Shown: positions 35,073-43,087 of the stretch, piece after piece
Layout of the letters: each line of letters begins with the position of its first letter
Position numbering within the stretch: the first letter of the stretch is position 1
Position numbers and translations under genes: made by a program
Notes under the pieces: model-generated
The model's input: only the letters and a program-made list of their open reading frames with translations
Database searches by the model: none
What the model was told of the DNA's origin: nothing
NCBI GenBank assembly: GCA_016791425.1
Contig: JAEUMQ010000016.1
Span: forward strand, 186,001 to 250,000
Source: Hyphomonadaceae bacterium
GTDB taxonomy: Bacteria > Pseudomonadota > Alphaproteobacteria > Caulobacterales > Aquidulcibacteraceae
Length of the DNA stretch: 64,000 nucleotides
Reading direction: 5' to 3'

Positions 35073-35236
35073 CTTCATCCACCGCCGCCTCCCCGCGACC
35101 GGCAGCGACCGACCGCGTCCGGGATCGCCAATTTGTCGCGCGTGTCCGGGCAGGGATCGTGCTGGCGCGCCTCCGGCAGGCCCTCCGCCAGGCCAGACAG
35201 CGCGTGCGTGAGCGCGCCGCCAAGGAAGCAAGATGA
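35069..35236 (+). CDS. Small arginine-rich protein between trmL and hemF
   Basis: This 55-residue frame starts with an ATG overlapping the trmL stop (ATGA at 35069-35072) and ends in a TGA overlapping the hemF ATG (ATGA at 35233-35236). These overlaps on both sides strongly suggest translation as part of the unit. The product begins MTSSTAASPRPAATDRV and continues as a basic helix with ARLRQALRQARQRVRERAAKEAR. No Cys, no signal peptide and no known domain are apparent. Possible roles, such as RNA binding or regulation, are speculation. Confidence 0.65.
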   Translation: MTSSTAASPRPAATDRVRDRQFVARVRAGIVLARLRQALRQARQRVRERAAKEAR

Positions 35237-36102
35237 CCGACCTGCCCGAACGCCAGGAACGTGCGCGCGCCTGGTTCGAGGAGCTGCGCGATGACCTCTG
35301 CGCCGCCTTCGAGGCGCTGGAGGACGATTGCGACCCCGCGCTTTATCCCGGCCCCCCCGGACGCTTCGAGCGCACGCCCTGGACGCGCGGCGACGGCGAC
35401 GATGGCGGCGGCGTCGCCGGCCTCCTTAGGGGCCGCTTCTTCGAGAAGGCCGGCGTGCACGTGAGCACGGTCTCCGGCCAGCTCAGCGCCGAATTCGCGC
35501 CGAGCGTCCGCGGCGCGGGGCCGGACCGTCGCTTCTGGGCTTCCGGCATTTCCCTCATCTGCCACCCGCGCAATCCCCATTGCCCGACCGGCCACATGAA
35601 CACCCGCTTCCTCGTCACCAACGAAAGCTGGTTTGGCGGCGGCGGCGACCTCACACCCATGCTGGACTATCAGCGCACGGAAAAATTCCTCGACGCCCGC
35701 GATTTCCACGCCGTCTGGAAAGAGGTCTGCGACCCGCACGGCGCGGATTACCACGCGATCTACAGGAAATGGTGCGACGACTATTTCTTCCTGAAGCATC
35801 GCGACGAGCCGCGCGGCATCGGCGGCATCTTCTTCGACCACCACAATTCCGGCGACTGGGAGAAGGATTTCGCCTTCGTGCAGGACGTCGGGCGCGCCTT
35901 CCTCGACATCTATCCGAAGATTCTCCGCCGCCACATGGCCACGCCCTGGACGCCTGTGGAGCGCGACGAGCAGCTCGTCCGCCGCGGCCGCTATGTCGAG
36001 TTCAATCTCCTCTACGATCGCGGCACCCTCTTCGGCCTCAAGACCGGCGGCAACGTGGACGCCATCCTCTCCTCCATGCCCCCCGAAGTGAAATGGCCCT
36101 GA
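35233..36102 (+). CDS. hemF: Oxygen-dependent coproporphyrinogen III oxidase
   Basis: HemF decarboxylates coproporphyrinogen III to protoporphyrinogen IX using O2. The 289-residue protein has the HemF signature NPHCPTGHMNTRFLVTNESWFGGGGDLTPML, then FHAVWKEVCDPHGADYHAIYRKWCDDYFFLKHRDEPRGIGGIFFDHHNSGDWEKDFAF and the end YVEFNLLYDRGTLFGLKTGGNVDAILSSMPPEVKW. It is coupled to the 55-residue gene upstream. Close association with the bc1 genes fits haem supply for respiration. Confidence 0.97.
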   Translation: MTDLPERQERARAWFEELRDDLCAAFEALEDDCDPALYPGPPGRFERTPWTRGDGDDGGGVAGLLRGRFFEKAGVHVSTVSGQLSAEFAPSVRGAGPDRRFWASGISLICHPRNPHCPTGHMNTRFLVTNESWFGGGGDLTPMLDYQRTEKFLDARDFHAVWKEVCDPHGADYHAIYRKWCDDYFFLKHRDEPRGIGGIFFDHHNSGDWEKDFAFVQDVGRAFLDIYPKILRRHMATPWTPVERDEQLVRRGRYVEFNLLYDRGTLFGLKTGGNVDAILSSMPPEVKWP

Positions 36103-36127
36103 GCCTCAGCATAAGAGAATGAGGCTC

Positions 36128-36182
36128 TTTCTTCCCCCGTATACGGGGGAAGTGTCGCGCGCAGCGCGACGAAGGGGGCGGG
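36128..36182 (+). repeat. G-rich repeat, degenerate subtype B
   Basis: CTTCCCCCGTATACGGGGGAAG is an uninterrupted hairpin, followed by TGTCGCGC/GCGCGAC and then GAAGGGGGCGGG. The arms match the copy at 56614-56663 closely. It follows hemF and may end its transcript. The remaining bases to 36270 hold no gene. Confidence 0.8.
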
Positions 36183-36269
36183 CTCGCGCCAATCCTGCGG
36201 ATGATGATTCATCCGCGTTGACGTTGGCCGCACGCCGCCCTTAGATAAACCTTGGGTTGGAGCGCGCTC

Positions 36270-36968
36270 GTGACGAAGGACAGCGAAACATCCGTTTACG
36301 GAGCGCCGCGCGACCCCACGCTTCTCTGGCGGCTGATGCAGTTCGGCATCCTCACGATGCTGTTCTTCTGCGCGCTGAGCGTCGCGACCCGAGTTCTCGA
36401 AATCGTCATCTGGACGAGCGAAAACGATCTGAGCCTTGCCGGCGCAATCCTCGCCTATTCCTCCGCCGCCGTGAGCTGGGTCACCGCGCTGGCGCTCCCG
36501 TTTTCCCTGCTCATCCTGTTGTGGCTGACTGCGCGCCTCACGCGGAATCTGCACACTCTCTCGCCGACGCGCATCGCGGTAACGCCGATGGAGGCAATCG
36601 GCTGGCATTTCGCACCGATCGCCAACCTCTACATGCCCATGCGCATTACAGGCATGATCCGCCGCCGCACCTTGATGCTCGCCCGATCGAATGAAGGAAG
36701 CCGCTGGCTCGTCGGTTGGTGGTGGCTGCTTTGGCTCCTGTCCGGGCTCGTTGTGATCATCGCGCAATCGACCGCGTCCGAAGCCTACACGAAAGACTCA
36801 GGGGACATGTATGAAAGCGCTGTCCAGATCGATATCGTCGGATCAATCCTGAGCGTCATCGCCTACGCGCTCATGTGGCGTGTCTTCGCGCCAATCGTCG
36901 TGGCGCAGAAGCAATTGATCGGCGCGCGCAACGCCCCTCCCGTTTCGGGAGAGGCGCCGCAGATCTGA
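36270..36968 (+). CDS. DUF4328 membrane protein
   Basis: The protein (about 232 residues from GTG 36270) has four or five membrane segments: LWRLMQFGILTMLFFCALSVA, an Ala/Ser-rich segment near 75, LPFSLLILLWLTARL, and WLVGWWWLLWLLSGLVVIIA. The motif MEAIGWHFAPIANLYMPMR between helices matches the DUF4328 signature (GWFIPIxNLxxP). The function is unknown. A TTG at 36252 would add 6 residues; GGAG just upstream of 36270 favours the shorter form. It ends directly next to the convergent FMN reductase gene. Confidence 0.75.
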   Translation: MTKDSETSVYGAPRDPTLLWRLMQFGILTMLFFCALSVATRVLEIVIWTSENDLSLAGAILAYSSAAVSWVTALALPFSLLILLWLTARLTRNLHTLSPTRIAVTPMEAIGWHFAPIANLYMPMRITGMIRRRTLMLARSNEGSRWLVGWWWLLWLLSGLVVIIAQSTASEAYTKDSGDMYESAVQIDIVGSILSVIAYALMWRVFAPIVVAQKQLIGARNAPPVSGEAPQI

Positions 36969-37544
36969 CTAAGCCGCGATCCGCGCTTCGCTCTTCCCAA
37001 GCTGCGTCTCGGTCCAGCCCGCGAACGCGCCAGCGAACTGCGTCAGGAACGCGCGCGTCTGCTCGTTCTTGAGCGCGCCCGCTTCATCGAAGAGCTCGTG
37101 CGCGACGCCGATATACGTCTCCGGCGACGGCAGCGTCGGCATGTTCAGGAACGCCAGGCTCTGCCGCAGATGATGGTTCGCGCCGAACCCGCCGATCGCG
37201 CCCATCGACGCGGAGATCACCGCCGCCGGCTTGCCGTTGAACACGCTTTGCCCATACGGCCGCGAGCCGACATCGATCGCGTTCTTCAGCACGCCGGGCA
37301 CGGAGCGGTTATATTCCGGCGTCACGAACAACACCGCGTCCGCCGCCCGGATCTGGTCGCGAAAGCGCACCCATTGCGCCGGCGGCGCGCCCTCCAGGTC
37401 CTGGTCGAAGAACGGCAGATCGCCGATCTCGACGAACGAAAACTCGAGCCCCCCCGGCGCGGCCAGCGCCACGGCCTCGGCCACTTTGCGGTTGAGAGAG
37501 CCCTTGCGCAGGCTCCCGACCAGGACAGCGATCTTGCGGCTCAT
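36969..37544 (-). CDS. NADPH-dependent FMN reductase (quinone/chromate reductase family)
   Basis: The 191-residue flavodoxin-like protein has the FMN-binding phosphate loop VLVGSLRKGSLNRKVAEA, the isoalloxazine loop FVTPEYNRSVPGVLKNAIDVGSRP and VISASMGAIGGFGANHHLRQ. It matches the ChrR/YieF/azoreductase-like family that reduces quinones and other electrophiles by two electrons. The divergent MarR gene and a palindrome in the shared promoter suggest control by that MarR protein. The start is ATG 37544. Confidence 0.92.
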   Translation of the reverse strand: MSRKIAVLVGSLRKGSLNRKVAEAVALAAPGGLEFSFVEIGDLPFFDQDLEGAPPAQWVRFRDQIRAADAVLFVTPEYNRSVPGVLKNAIDVGSRPYGQSVFNGKPAAVISASMGAIGGFGANHHLRQSLAFLNMPTLPSPETYIGVAHELFDEAGALKNEQTRAFLTQFAGAFAGWTETQLGKSEARIAA

Positions 37545-37619
37545 GGTCCGCTCCCGTTGAATGAAACCCGCCGGCCCGATCCAATCGGAAATTCCGGCCG
37601 CCGCGCCGATCGCGGCATT

Positions 37620-37635
37620 TGTTGCAAACGCAACA
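37620..37635. promoter_or_regulatory. MarR-type palindromic operator
   Basis: TGTTGC-AAAC-GCAACA is a perfect 6-base inverted repeat with a 4-base spacer in the 104-base interval between the FMN reductase and marR starts. A CTATATAG palindrome at 37641-37648 touches the marR ATG. A site with 13 of 16 identical bases occurs upstream of the pirin gene at 54342-54357. Operator function is inferred. Confidence 0.6.
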
Positions 37636-37648
37636 TAGGTCTATATAG

Positions 37649-38107
37649 ATGCAAATGCAACAAGCCGACCGCCTTCAGGGGCTGAAATATCCCGCCGACC
37701 CCATCCAGCGCGCCTGGGTGGCCATCCAACGCATGGGCCCCGCGCTGCTGGAAAGGGTCGAGGCGAGGCTGAAGGACGCCGGCCTGCCCGCCCTTGAATG
37801 GTACGATGTGCTCTGGGCGCTGGAGCGCGAGGGTCCGCTCCGCCAGCGCGACCTTGCCGCCAACATGCTCATCGCCCGCTACTCGATCTCACGGCTGATC
37901 GACCGCATGGAGGCCGACGGCCTCGTCGAGCGGCGCGAATGCCCCGAGGACGCGCGCGGCCAGGTCGTCCACGTCACCGAAGCGGGCCTCGCGCTGCGCC
38001 AGCGGATCTGGGCGGTTTACGGCCCCGCCATGAAGGACGCGCTCGCCGCGCTCACCGAGGACGAAGCCCTCCAGCTCGCCGCGCTGCTCATCAAGCTCGG
38101 CTGCTGA
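37649..38107 (+). CDS. MarR-family transcriptional regulator
   Basis: The 152-residue protein has the MarR winged helix: PALEWYDVLWALEREGPLRQRDLAANMLIARYSISRLIDRMEADGLVERRECPEDARGQVVHVTEAGLALRQRI. The wing contains the usual Asp-x-Arg. No Cys is seen near the N-terminus, so a thiol-based quinone sensor is not obvious, though one Cys occurs in RRECPED. It is divergent from an FMN reductase gene with a shared palindrome, a typical self-regulating arrangement. Its 3' end overlaps the convergent doc-like gene by 17 bases. Confidence 0.92.
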   Translation: MQMQQADRLQGLKYPADPIQRAWVAIQRMGPALLERVEARLKDAGLPALEWYDVLWALEREGPLRQRDLAANMLIARYSISRLIDRMEADGLVERRECPEDARGQVVHVTEAGLALRQRIWAVYGPAMKDALAALTEDEALQLAALLIKLGC

Positions 38108-38480
38108 CGTGATCGCGCAGCCACGTTGCGAACGCCGCCTCGTCGATCTGGCTCGCCGCTAGCGCCAAGCAATGCACGACAACCTCGCCTTCATCGGCCA
38201 CGAGCTCGAGCCCGTTCACGTACAGAAACGCATATGCCGCGAGGAAACCTGCGCGTTTGTTGCCGTCAACGAACGGATGGTTGCGCATGATCGCGCCCGC
38301 GTAGATCGCGGCGAGCGCGATGAGATCGCCCTCGACGTAGCTCCACGCGTTGCGCGGCCGCGCCAGCGCCGACTCCAGCAATCCGCGATCGCGCAATCCG
38401 GACGCGCCGCCGTGCTCAGCGATTTGCTCGTCATGCAGAACCAGGATTGCTTCCAAATCGAGCCAGACCGGCTCGCTCAC
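38091..38480 (-). CDS. Doc-like (death-on-curing, Fic fold) toxin
   Basis: The 129-residue protein matches the Doc family: VWLDLEAILVLHDEQIAEHGGASGLRDRGLLESALARP at the start and the Fic-type motif HPFVDGNKRAGFLAAYAFL. Phage P1 Doc phosphorylates EF-Tu, and this protein's target is presumed similar. The start is GTG 38480, overlapping the antitoxin stop (GTGA), the normal antitoxin-first arrangement. Confidence 0.92.
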   Translation of the reverse strand: MSEPVWLDLEAILVLHDEQIAEHGGASGLRDRGLLESALARPRNAWSYVEGDLIALAAIYAGAIMRNHPFVDGNKRAGFLAAYAFLYVNGLELVADEGEVVVHCLALAASQIDEAAFATWLRDHVSSRA

Positions 38481-38803
38481 TTTGCAAGCTCACGCAGCGC
38501 GTTGCGATAGCGTTTCATCGCACGCCGCCCCGCCTCGATCTGCTCCTGCAGTCGATCGTTAAACGGACGCAGCGCCACTCCGCCCTCCACTTCGCTTACG
38601 CTGAGCAATTCGCCCTCTCCAACCCGGAGCTTGGCGAGCACCTCCTTAGGCAGCACGACGCCCAGCGAATTGCCGACCCGGCGCACCTTGAGCGTCGTCC
38701 CGGCCGGCGGTTTCACAACCGCCTTGGCCGCATCCGCTTCGAAGTGAACGCCGCCAGCGTCCGCCACGCCTTTTTGCTTCTCCGGGGGGATGACTTTCTT
38801 CAC
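38477..38803 (-). CDS. AbrB/MazE-type antitoxin
   Basis: The 108-residue protein has a SpoVT-AbrB swapped-hairpin segment (TTLKVRRVGNSLGVVLPKEVLAKLRVGEGELLSVSEVEGGVALRPF) and a basic C-terminal helix likely to bind the Doc toxin. An N-terminal stretch of about 35 residues rich in Lys, Ala and Pro precedes it, longer than usual. Start: GTG 38803 lies 5 bases after GGAGG, while ATG 38806 is too close. The gene overlaps doc by 4 bases. Confidence 0.82.
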   Translation of the reverse strand: MKKVIPPEKQKGVADAGGVHFEADAAKAVVKPPAGTTLKVRRVGNSLGVVLPKEVLAKLRVGEGELLSVSEVEGGVALRPFNDRLQEQIEAGRRAMKRYRNALRELAK

Positions 38804-38837
38804 CATCCCCCTCCGTTACCACAAATGTTATAACGCC

Positions 38838-40076
38838 TCAAGCCATTCCCTGCACCACCGCCTTCAGCCGCTCCACGATGGCCAGCTTATCGTCGGGAAA
38901 GTCGGCATCGACCCACCAGGCCTCCACCTCCCGCAGCACCGCCCCGACCTTCGGCCCGGCCGCTGCGCCCGCCGCCATCACCTCGTCGCCGGTCAGCGGG
39001 AATTTCGGCCGCGGCCACGTCCGCGCCATCTCCAGCAGCGCCCGCCATTGCGACGCCGCCCCCGCGCTTCCGCTTTCCGCCCAGGCGATCATCGCCCGAT
39101 CCTCGAACGCCTGGAGCCCGGCGCGATAGACCGCCCGTCGCATCTCTCGCGGCGACAGGAACGACACGATCCGCTCCTGCGCTCCCAGCGCATCGATCAG
39201 TCGATCCCGCTCCTCGTTGGCGAGCTTGAGCCGCTTCGCGAGCGCCGCGGCCGCCGCTTGATCGGCGACGCCCGCCGCCAGCCGCCGCACCGCGTCATGC
39301 GCCAGAAAATAATCCGTCTCCAGCCCGATCAGCCGCAACAGCCGATCTCCGCGCGCAAGTTCCGGCAACGCCTTGCCGCGCGCGCCCGTTGCCTCCATCG
39401 CCTCGAGCGCGGCGCGCGGATCCTCCGCCGCCAGCAGCTTCTTCGTTTCCTTCCACACGCGCTCGACGCTCAAGCCGTCGAGACCGGCGAGCATGCGCGC
39501 ACACGCATCAAGCCCCGCCGCATCGAGCGCGCCGCGCCCGTACCAGGCGTTGAAGCGAAAGAACCGCAGGATGCGCAGATAATCCTCGCGGATGCGCTCA
39601 TCGGCGTCGCCGATGAAGATCACTCGCCCCGCCTTTGCATCGTCGATCCCGCCGCCGGTGGGATCGAACACACTCCCGTCCGGCGCCGCATAGAGCGCAT
39701 TCAAGCGGAAATCGCGCCGCATCGCGTCTTCGGCCCAGTCCTCGGTGAACGCCACGACCGCGCGCCGCCCATCCGTCTCAACGTCGCGCCGCAGCGTCGT
39801 CACCTCGAACGGCGTATGCGCGGCCACGATCGTCACCGTGCCGTGCTCGACGCCGGTGGGAACCGCGACGAACCCCGCCGCCTCCGCCGCCTTGGTCGCC
39901 TCATCCGGCGTCAGCTGCGTCGCGATATCGATATCGTCCGCCGCCCGTCCCATCACCGCATTGCGCACGCATCCGCCGACGAACCGGTTGCCGCCCGGCC
40001 GCGCCGCCTCCAGCGCGCCGATCACCGCGCGCGTCGCCGACGCCTTCAGCCAATCCGCATGGGCGATCGAGATCAC
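38838..40076 (-). CDS. cca: CCA-adding tRNA nucleotidyltransferase
   Basis: The 412-residue class II polymerase has FVGGCVRNAVMGRAADDIDIATQL with the catalytic DxD, RRDFRLNALYAAPDGSVFDPTGGG, and the Arg-rich region EDYLRILRFFRFNAWYG, then a helical C-terminal half. It adds or repairs the 3' CCA of tRNA. The start is GTG 40076, overlapping the NUDIX stop (GTGA), so the two are coupled. This NUDIX-cca order is common in alphaproteobacteria. Confidence 0.95.
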   Translation of the reverse strand: MISIAHADWLKASATRAVIGALEAARPGGNRFVGGCVRNAVMGRAADDIDIATQLTPDEATKAAEAAGFVAVPTGVEHGTVTIVAAHTPFEVTTLRRDVETDGRRAVVAFTEDWAEDAMRRDFRLNALYAAPDGSVFDPTGGGIDDAKAGRVIFIGDADERIREDYLRILRFFRFNAWYGRGALDAAGLDACARMLAGLDGLSVERVWKETKKLLAAEDPRAALEAMEATGARGKALPELARGDRLLRLIGLETDYFLAHDAVRRLAAGVADQAAAAALAKRLKLANEERDRLIDALGAQERIVSFLSPREMRRAVYRAGLQAFEDRAMIAWAESGSAGAASQWRALLEMARTWPRPKFPLTGDEVMAAGAAAGPKVGAVLREVEAWWVDADFPDDKLAIVERLKAVVQGMA

Positions 40077-40768
40077 GAGTAGAGCCGCTCATAGAGCGCC
40101 CGGACCATGCCGGCCGTCGCGCCCCAGATGAAATGTCCCTCGTACGGCATCGCGTAGAACCGTCGCTTCGCGCCGCGCCACTCCGCCTCGCGCACTTCAT
40201 GCCGCGCGGGATCCATCAGGAACGACATCGGCGCCTCGAACACCCGCGCCACCTCGCGCGGGTCCGGCTGCAGAGTGAACCCCGGCTCCAGGTACGCCAC
40301 CACCGGCATGATCCGGAACCCGGTGCCGGTGACATAGGGCTCCAGCCCCCCGATCGGCGCGAAGAGCCCGCGCGCGACGCCGAGCTCTTCCTCCGCCTCG
40401 CGCAGCGCCGTCGCGACCGGCCCGGCGTCCTCCCCCTGCACCCGCCCCCCGGGAAACGACACCTGGCCCGGATGATGCGGAAGGTCCGCCGCCCGCTCCG
40501 TGAACAGCATGGTCCACCCCGCCGGACGCCGCACGATCGTCGCCAGCACGGCCGCCGGCTTGAGCATGTCGGGCATGTCCCCTTGCGGCAGCGGCCCCAG
40601 ATCGAAATCCGTCCGCTCGGAAACCGTCCGCCCAAAATACGCCGAGCCAAACTCCGCCCGGCCGACAGCCCCCTCGCCCAGCCCGTCGAGCGGGATGAGC
40701 CGGTCCATCAGCCGAACGGCGAGATCGTCCTCGAACAGAGACGTCGCGGCGTGCATGGGCTTGACCAT
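40073..40768 (-). CDS. NUDIX hydrolase, CoA pyrophosphatase type
   Basis: The protein (231 residues from ATG 40768) has MLFTERAADLPHHPGQVSFPGGRVQGEDAGPVATALREAEEELGV. This combines the UPF0035 motif of CoA pyrophosphatases (LxxHxGQVxFPGG) with the Nudix box GxxxxxExxxxxxREAEEELG. It would cleave CoA to phosphopantetheine and 3',5'-ADP. The start is uncertain: ATG 40768, ATG 40756 and a start at 40813 are open, and none has a strong ribosome binding site. It overlaps cca by 4 bases. Confidence 0.88.
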   Translation of the reverse strand: MVKPMHAATSLFEDDLAVRLMDRLIPLDGLGEGAVGRAEFGSAYFGRTVSERTDFDLGPLPQGDMPDMLKPAAVLATIVRRPAGWTMLFTERAADLPHHPGQVSFPGGRVQGEDAGPVATALREAEEELGVARGLFAPIGGLEPYVTGTGFRIMPVVAYLEPGFTLQPDPREVARVFEAPMSFLMDPARHEVREAEWRGAKRRFYAMPYEGHFIWGATAGMVRALYERLYS

Positions 40769-40918
40769 AGGCCGCTTCGGTTGGGATGGCGAAAGGGCGC
40801 TGTGACGCGCCAAATCAGGTCCTGAAGAATCAGGCCTGAATCAGGATCTGGGCGATGGGTTCGGCGCGCGTCGCGATGCGCGCCCTATTTTCGCCCCCAA
40901 TCGGCGGAGCTTGGCCCG

Positions 40919-41917
40919 ATGACACAAGAAGCCCTCGACCCGCGCGTGCTCGGCGAGCAGGCCGAACGCGCCGGCGCCGCGCTTTCCCAGGTCCGTACCG
41001 AGATCGGCAAGGCCGTCTTCGGCCAGGACCGCGTCATCGAGCTCGCGCTCGCCTGCGTGCTCGCCGGCGGCCACGCGCTGCTCGTCGGCGCGCCCGGCCT
41101 CGCCAAGACCCGCCTCGTCGCCGCCATGGCCACGGTGCTCGGCCTCGACTGGGCGCGCGTCCAGTTCACGCCCGACCTTATGCCCGCCGACATCCTCGGC
41201 TCCGAGGTCCTCGACACCGATCCCGCCGGCAAGCGCCACTTCCGTTTCGTGAAAGGCCCGGTCTTCACCCAATTGCTGATGGCCGACGAGATCAACCGCG
41301 CCAGCCCGCGCACGCAGTCCGCGCTCCTCCAGGCCATGCAGGAGCGCCAGGTCACCGTGGCGGGCGTCGCCTACGACGTGCCCCAGCCCTTCCATGTGCT
41401 CGCCACCCAGAACCCGCTCGAGCACGAAGGCGCCTACCCGCTGCCCGAAGCGCAGCTCGATCGCTTTCTCCTCCAGATCGACGTGCCCTATCCCGACAGC
41501 GAAACCGAGCGTCGCATTCTCGTCGAGACGACGGGCCTCGGCGAACAGGCGCCGCAGCGCGTGCTTGACGGCAATTCGCTCATGGCGCTGCAGAACCTCG
41601 TGCGCCGCATGCCGGTCGGCGAGAAGGTGCTCGCCGCAATCCTTGCGCTCGTGCGCGCCGCCCGTCCCGGCGCCTCCCCCGATCCGCGCGTCAACCAGCA
41701 CGTCGCCTGGGGCCCCGGACCCCGCGCCGGCCAGGCGCTCATGCTCGCCTGCCGCGCCCGCGCTCTGCTGCGCGGCCGTCTCGCCCCCGCCATCGACGAC
41801 GTCGCCGCCCTCGCGCGTCCCGCGCTCGTGCATCGCATGTCGCTTTCCTTCGGCGCCCGCGCCGACGGCCTCGACATCGACAGCCTCATCGACGATCTCG
41901 CCGCGAAGGCGGCGTGA
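40919..41917 (+). CDS. MoxR-family AAA+ ATPase
   Basis: The 332-residue protein has Walker A GAPGLAKTRL, Walker B LLMADEINRASPRTQSALLQAMQE, sensor 1 (HVLATQNPLEHEGAYPLPEAQLDRF) and the MoxR lid domain. MoxR ATPases act as chaperones for metal insertion or complex assembly together with VWA/DUF58 proteins. The genes for DUF58, DUF4159 and a large membrane protein follow on the same strand, forming the usual BatA-like operon. Its substrate complex is not known here. Confidence 0.95.
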   Translation: MTQEALDPRVLGEQAERAGAALSQVRTEIGKAVFGQDRVIELALACVLAGGHALLVGAPGLAKTRLVAAMATVLGLDWARVQFTPDLMPADILGSEVLDTDPAGKRHFRFVKGPVFTQLLMADEINRASPRTQSALLQAMQERQVTVAGVAYDVPQPFHVLATQNPLEHEGAYPLPEAQLDRFLLQIDVPYPDSETERRILVETTGLGEQAPQRVLDGNSLMALQNLVRRMPVGEKVLAAILALVRAARPGASPDPRVNQHVAWGPGPRAGQALMLACRARALLRGRLAPAIDDVAALARPALVHRMSLSFGARADGLDIDSLIDDLAAKAA

Positions 41918-41940
41918 CTTGCCGAGACCGATGAGAATAT

Positions 41941-41981
41941 GCGCCCCCGCCCCCCTTGCGGGGGAGGGTAGGGAGGGGGGG
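41941..41981 (+). repeat. G-rich repeat, subtype A variant
   Basis: CGCCCCCGCCCCCC, TTGC, GGGGGAGGGTAGGGAGGGGGGG. It has the same G-tract order as the copy at 42938-42979, with TA in the central loop. It separates moxR from the DUF58 gene within one apparent operon, so the mRNA would carry it. Confidence 0.85.
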
Positions 41982-42066
41982 CCTTCAAGAAAGAGCCCCG
42001 ACCTCAGAATCTGCTTCGCCCGCACCCTCCCTTCTTTCAAGCGCTTCATCCGCATACGGAGCACTT

Positions 42067-42921
42067 GTGTCTCCGGTTGATTCCTCCCGCACCGAAGCGG
42101 CCGCGCTCGCCGGCGAGCTCCCCGGCATTCTTCTCGAAGCGCGCCGCCTCGCCGCCGCCGCGCCGGGCGCGCACGGACGCCGCCGCGCCGGCCAGGGCGA
42201 AGCCTTCTGGCAATACCGCGACCATCGTCCCGAGGACGGCGCCAAGCTCGTCGACTGGCGCCGCTCCGCGCGCGGCGAGCGCCTCTATGTCCGCGAGCGC
42301 GAGCGCGAAGCGGCGCAAACCGCTCTCTTCTGGCTCGATCCTTCGCCCGGCTTCGACTGGAGAAGCGGTCCCAGCCTCCCGAGCAAACGCCGCCGCGCCC
42401 TTGTCCTCTCCCTTGCGCTCGCTACCCTCCTCAATCGCGGCGGCGAGCGCGTCGGCGCGCTAGGCGCCACGACGCGCGCCGGCCAACGCGCCGTCGATCT
42501 CCTCGCCATGGATCTCGTTCACCCCCAAGCGCCCGATCCGCATCCCCCGATCAATCGCGCCTGCTTCGTGCTCGCCAGCGATTTCTACGCGCCCGTCGAG
42601 ACATGGCGTACGCGCCTCGCGCGCATGTCCGCCAACGGCTCATCCGGCGCGCTGCTGATGATCTGCGATCCCGCCGAGGAAGATTTCCCATTCGAAGGCC
42701 GCACTCTTTTCCATGAAGTCGGTTCCGGGCGCAGCGAAGTGTTGCTCGGCCGCGCCGAGACCGCGCGCGCGCAATTCGCCGAGCGCCTGGAAACGCATCG
42801 CCGCACCTTGCGCGAGATGGCGCGTGCGCTCGGCTTCCTCACCATCCTCCACCGCACTGACAAGCCCGCCGCGCCCGCCTTCGCCCTCCTCGCCGCCTCC
42901 CTCTCGGAGCAGGGGCTTTGA
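42067..42921 (+). CDS. DUF58 domain-containing protein
   Basis: The 284-residue protein has the DUF58 signature: EAFWQYRDHRPEDGAKLVDWRRSARGERLYVREREREAAQTALFWLDPS, and a Rossmann-like VWA-type segment after it (AGALGATTRAGQ, ACFVLASDFYAPVETW). DUF58 proteins are usually encoded after moxR and are thought to be clients or partners of the ATPase. The start GTG 42067 has GGAG 5 bases upstream. An extended frame reaches back over the repeat but is probably not coding. Confidence 0.9.
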   Translation: MSPVDSSRTEAAALAGELPGILLEARRLAAAAPGAHGRRRAGQGEAFWQYRDHRPEDGAKLVDWRRSARGERLYVREREREAAQTALFWLDPSPGFDWRSGPSLPSKRRRALVLSLALATLLNRGGERVGALGATTRAGQRAVDLLAMDLVHPQAPDPHPPINRACFVLASDFYAPVETWRTRLARMSANGSSGALLMICDPAEEDFPFEGRTLFHEVGSGRSEVLLGRAETARAQFAERLETHRRTLREMARALGFLTILHRTDKPAAPAFALLAASLSEQGL

Positions 42922-42937
42922 GGGCTGCAAGAAAGAT

Positions 42938-42979
42938 CGCCCCCTCCCCCCTTGCGGGGGAGGGTAGGGAGGGGGGGCG
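42938..42979 (+). repeat. G-rich repeat, subtype A variant (doublet member 1)
   Basis: GCCCCCTCCCCCC, TTGC, GGGGGAGGGTAGGGAGGGGGGGC. It forms an inverted doublet with 43015-43060 across about 35 bases, the shortest spacer of the four doublets. It lies between the DUF58 and DUF4159 genes. Confidence 0.88.
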
Positions 42980-43014
42980 TTCCGCTTGCCGCAACGTCGA
43001 GCATTCTCCTGATC

Positions 43015-43060
43015 GCCCCCCACCCCCTACCCCCTCCCCGCAAGGGGGAGGGGGCTGCGC
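43015..43060 (-). repeat. G-rich repeat, inverted doublet member 2
   Basis: On the minus strand: GCGCAGCCCCCTCCCCC, TTGC, GGGGAGGGGGTAGGGGGTGGGGGGC. This is close to the consensus. It ends 27 bases before the DUF4159 ATG, and on the coding strand it places CAAGGGGGAGGGGGC near the start. Confidence 0.88.
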
Positions 43061-43087
43061 CCTTCCTCCGCACACTGAGCAATCCCA

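Noticed and set aside
41956-42066. Longer N-terminus of the DUF58 protein
   Set aside because: It would translate the G-rich repeat; GTG 42067 with GGAG 5 bases upstream is a better start.
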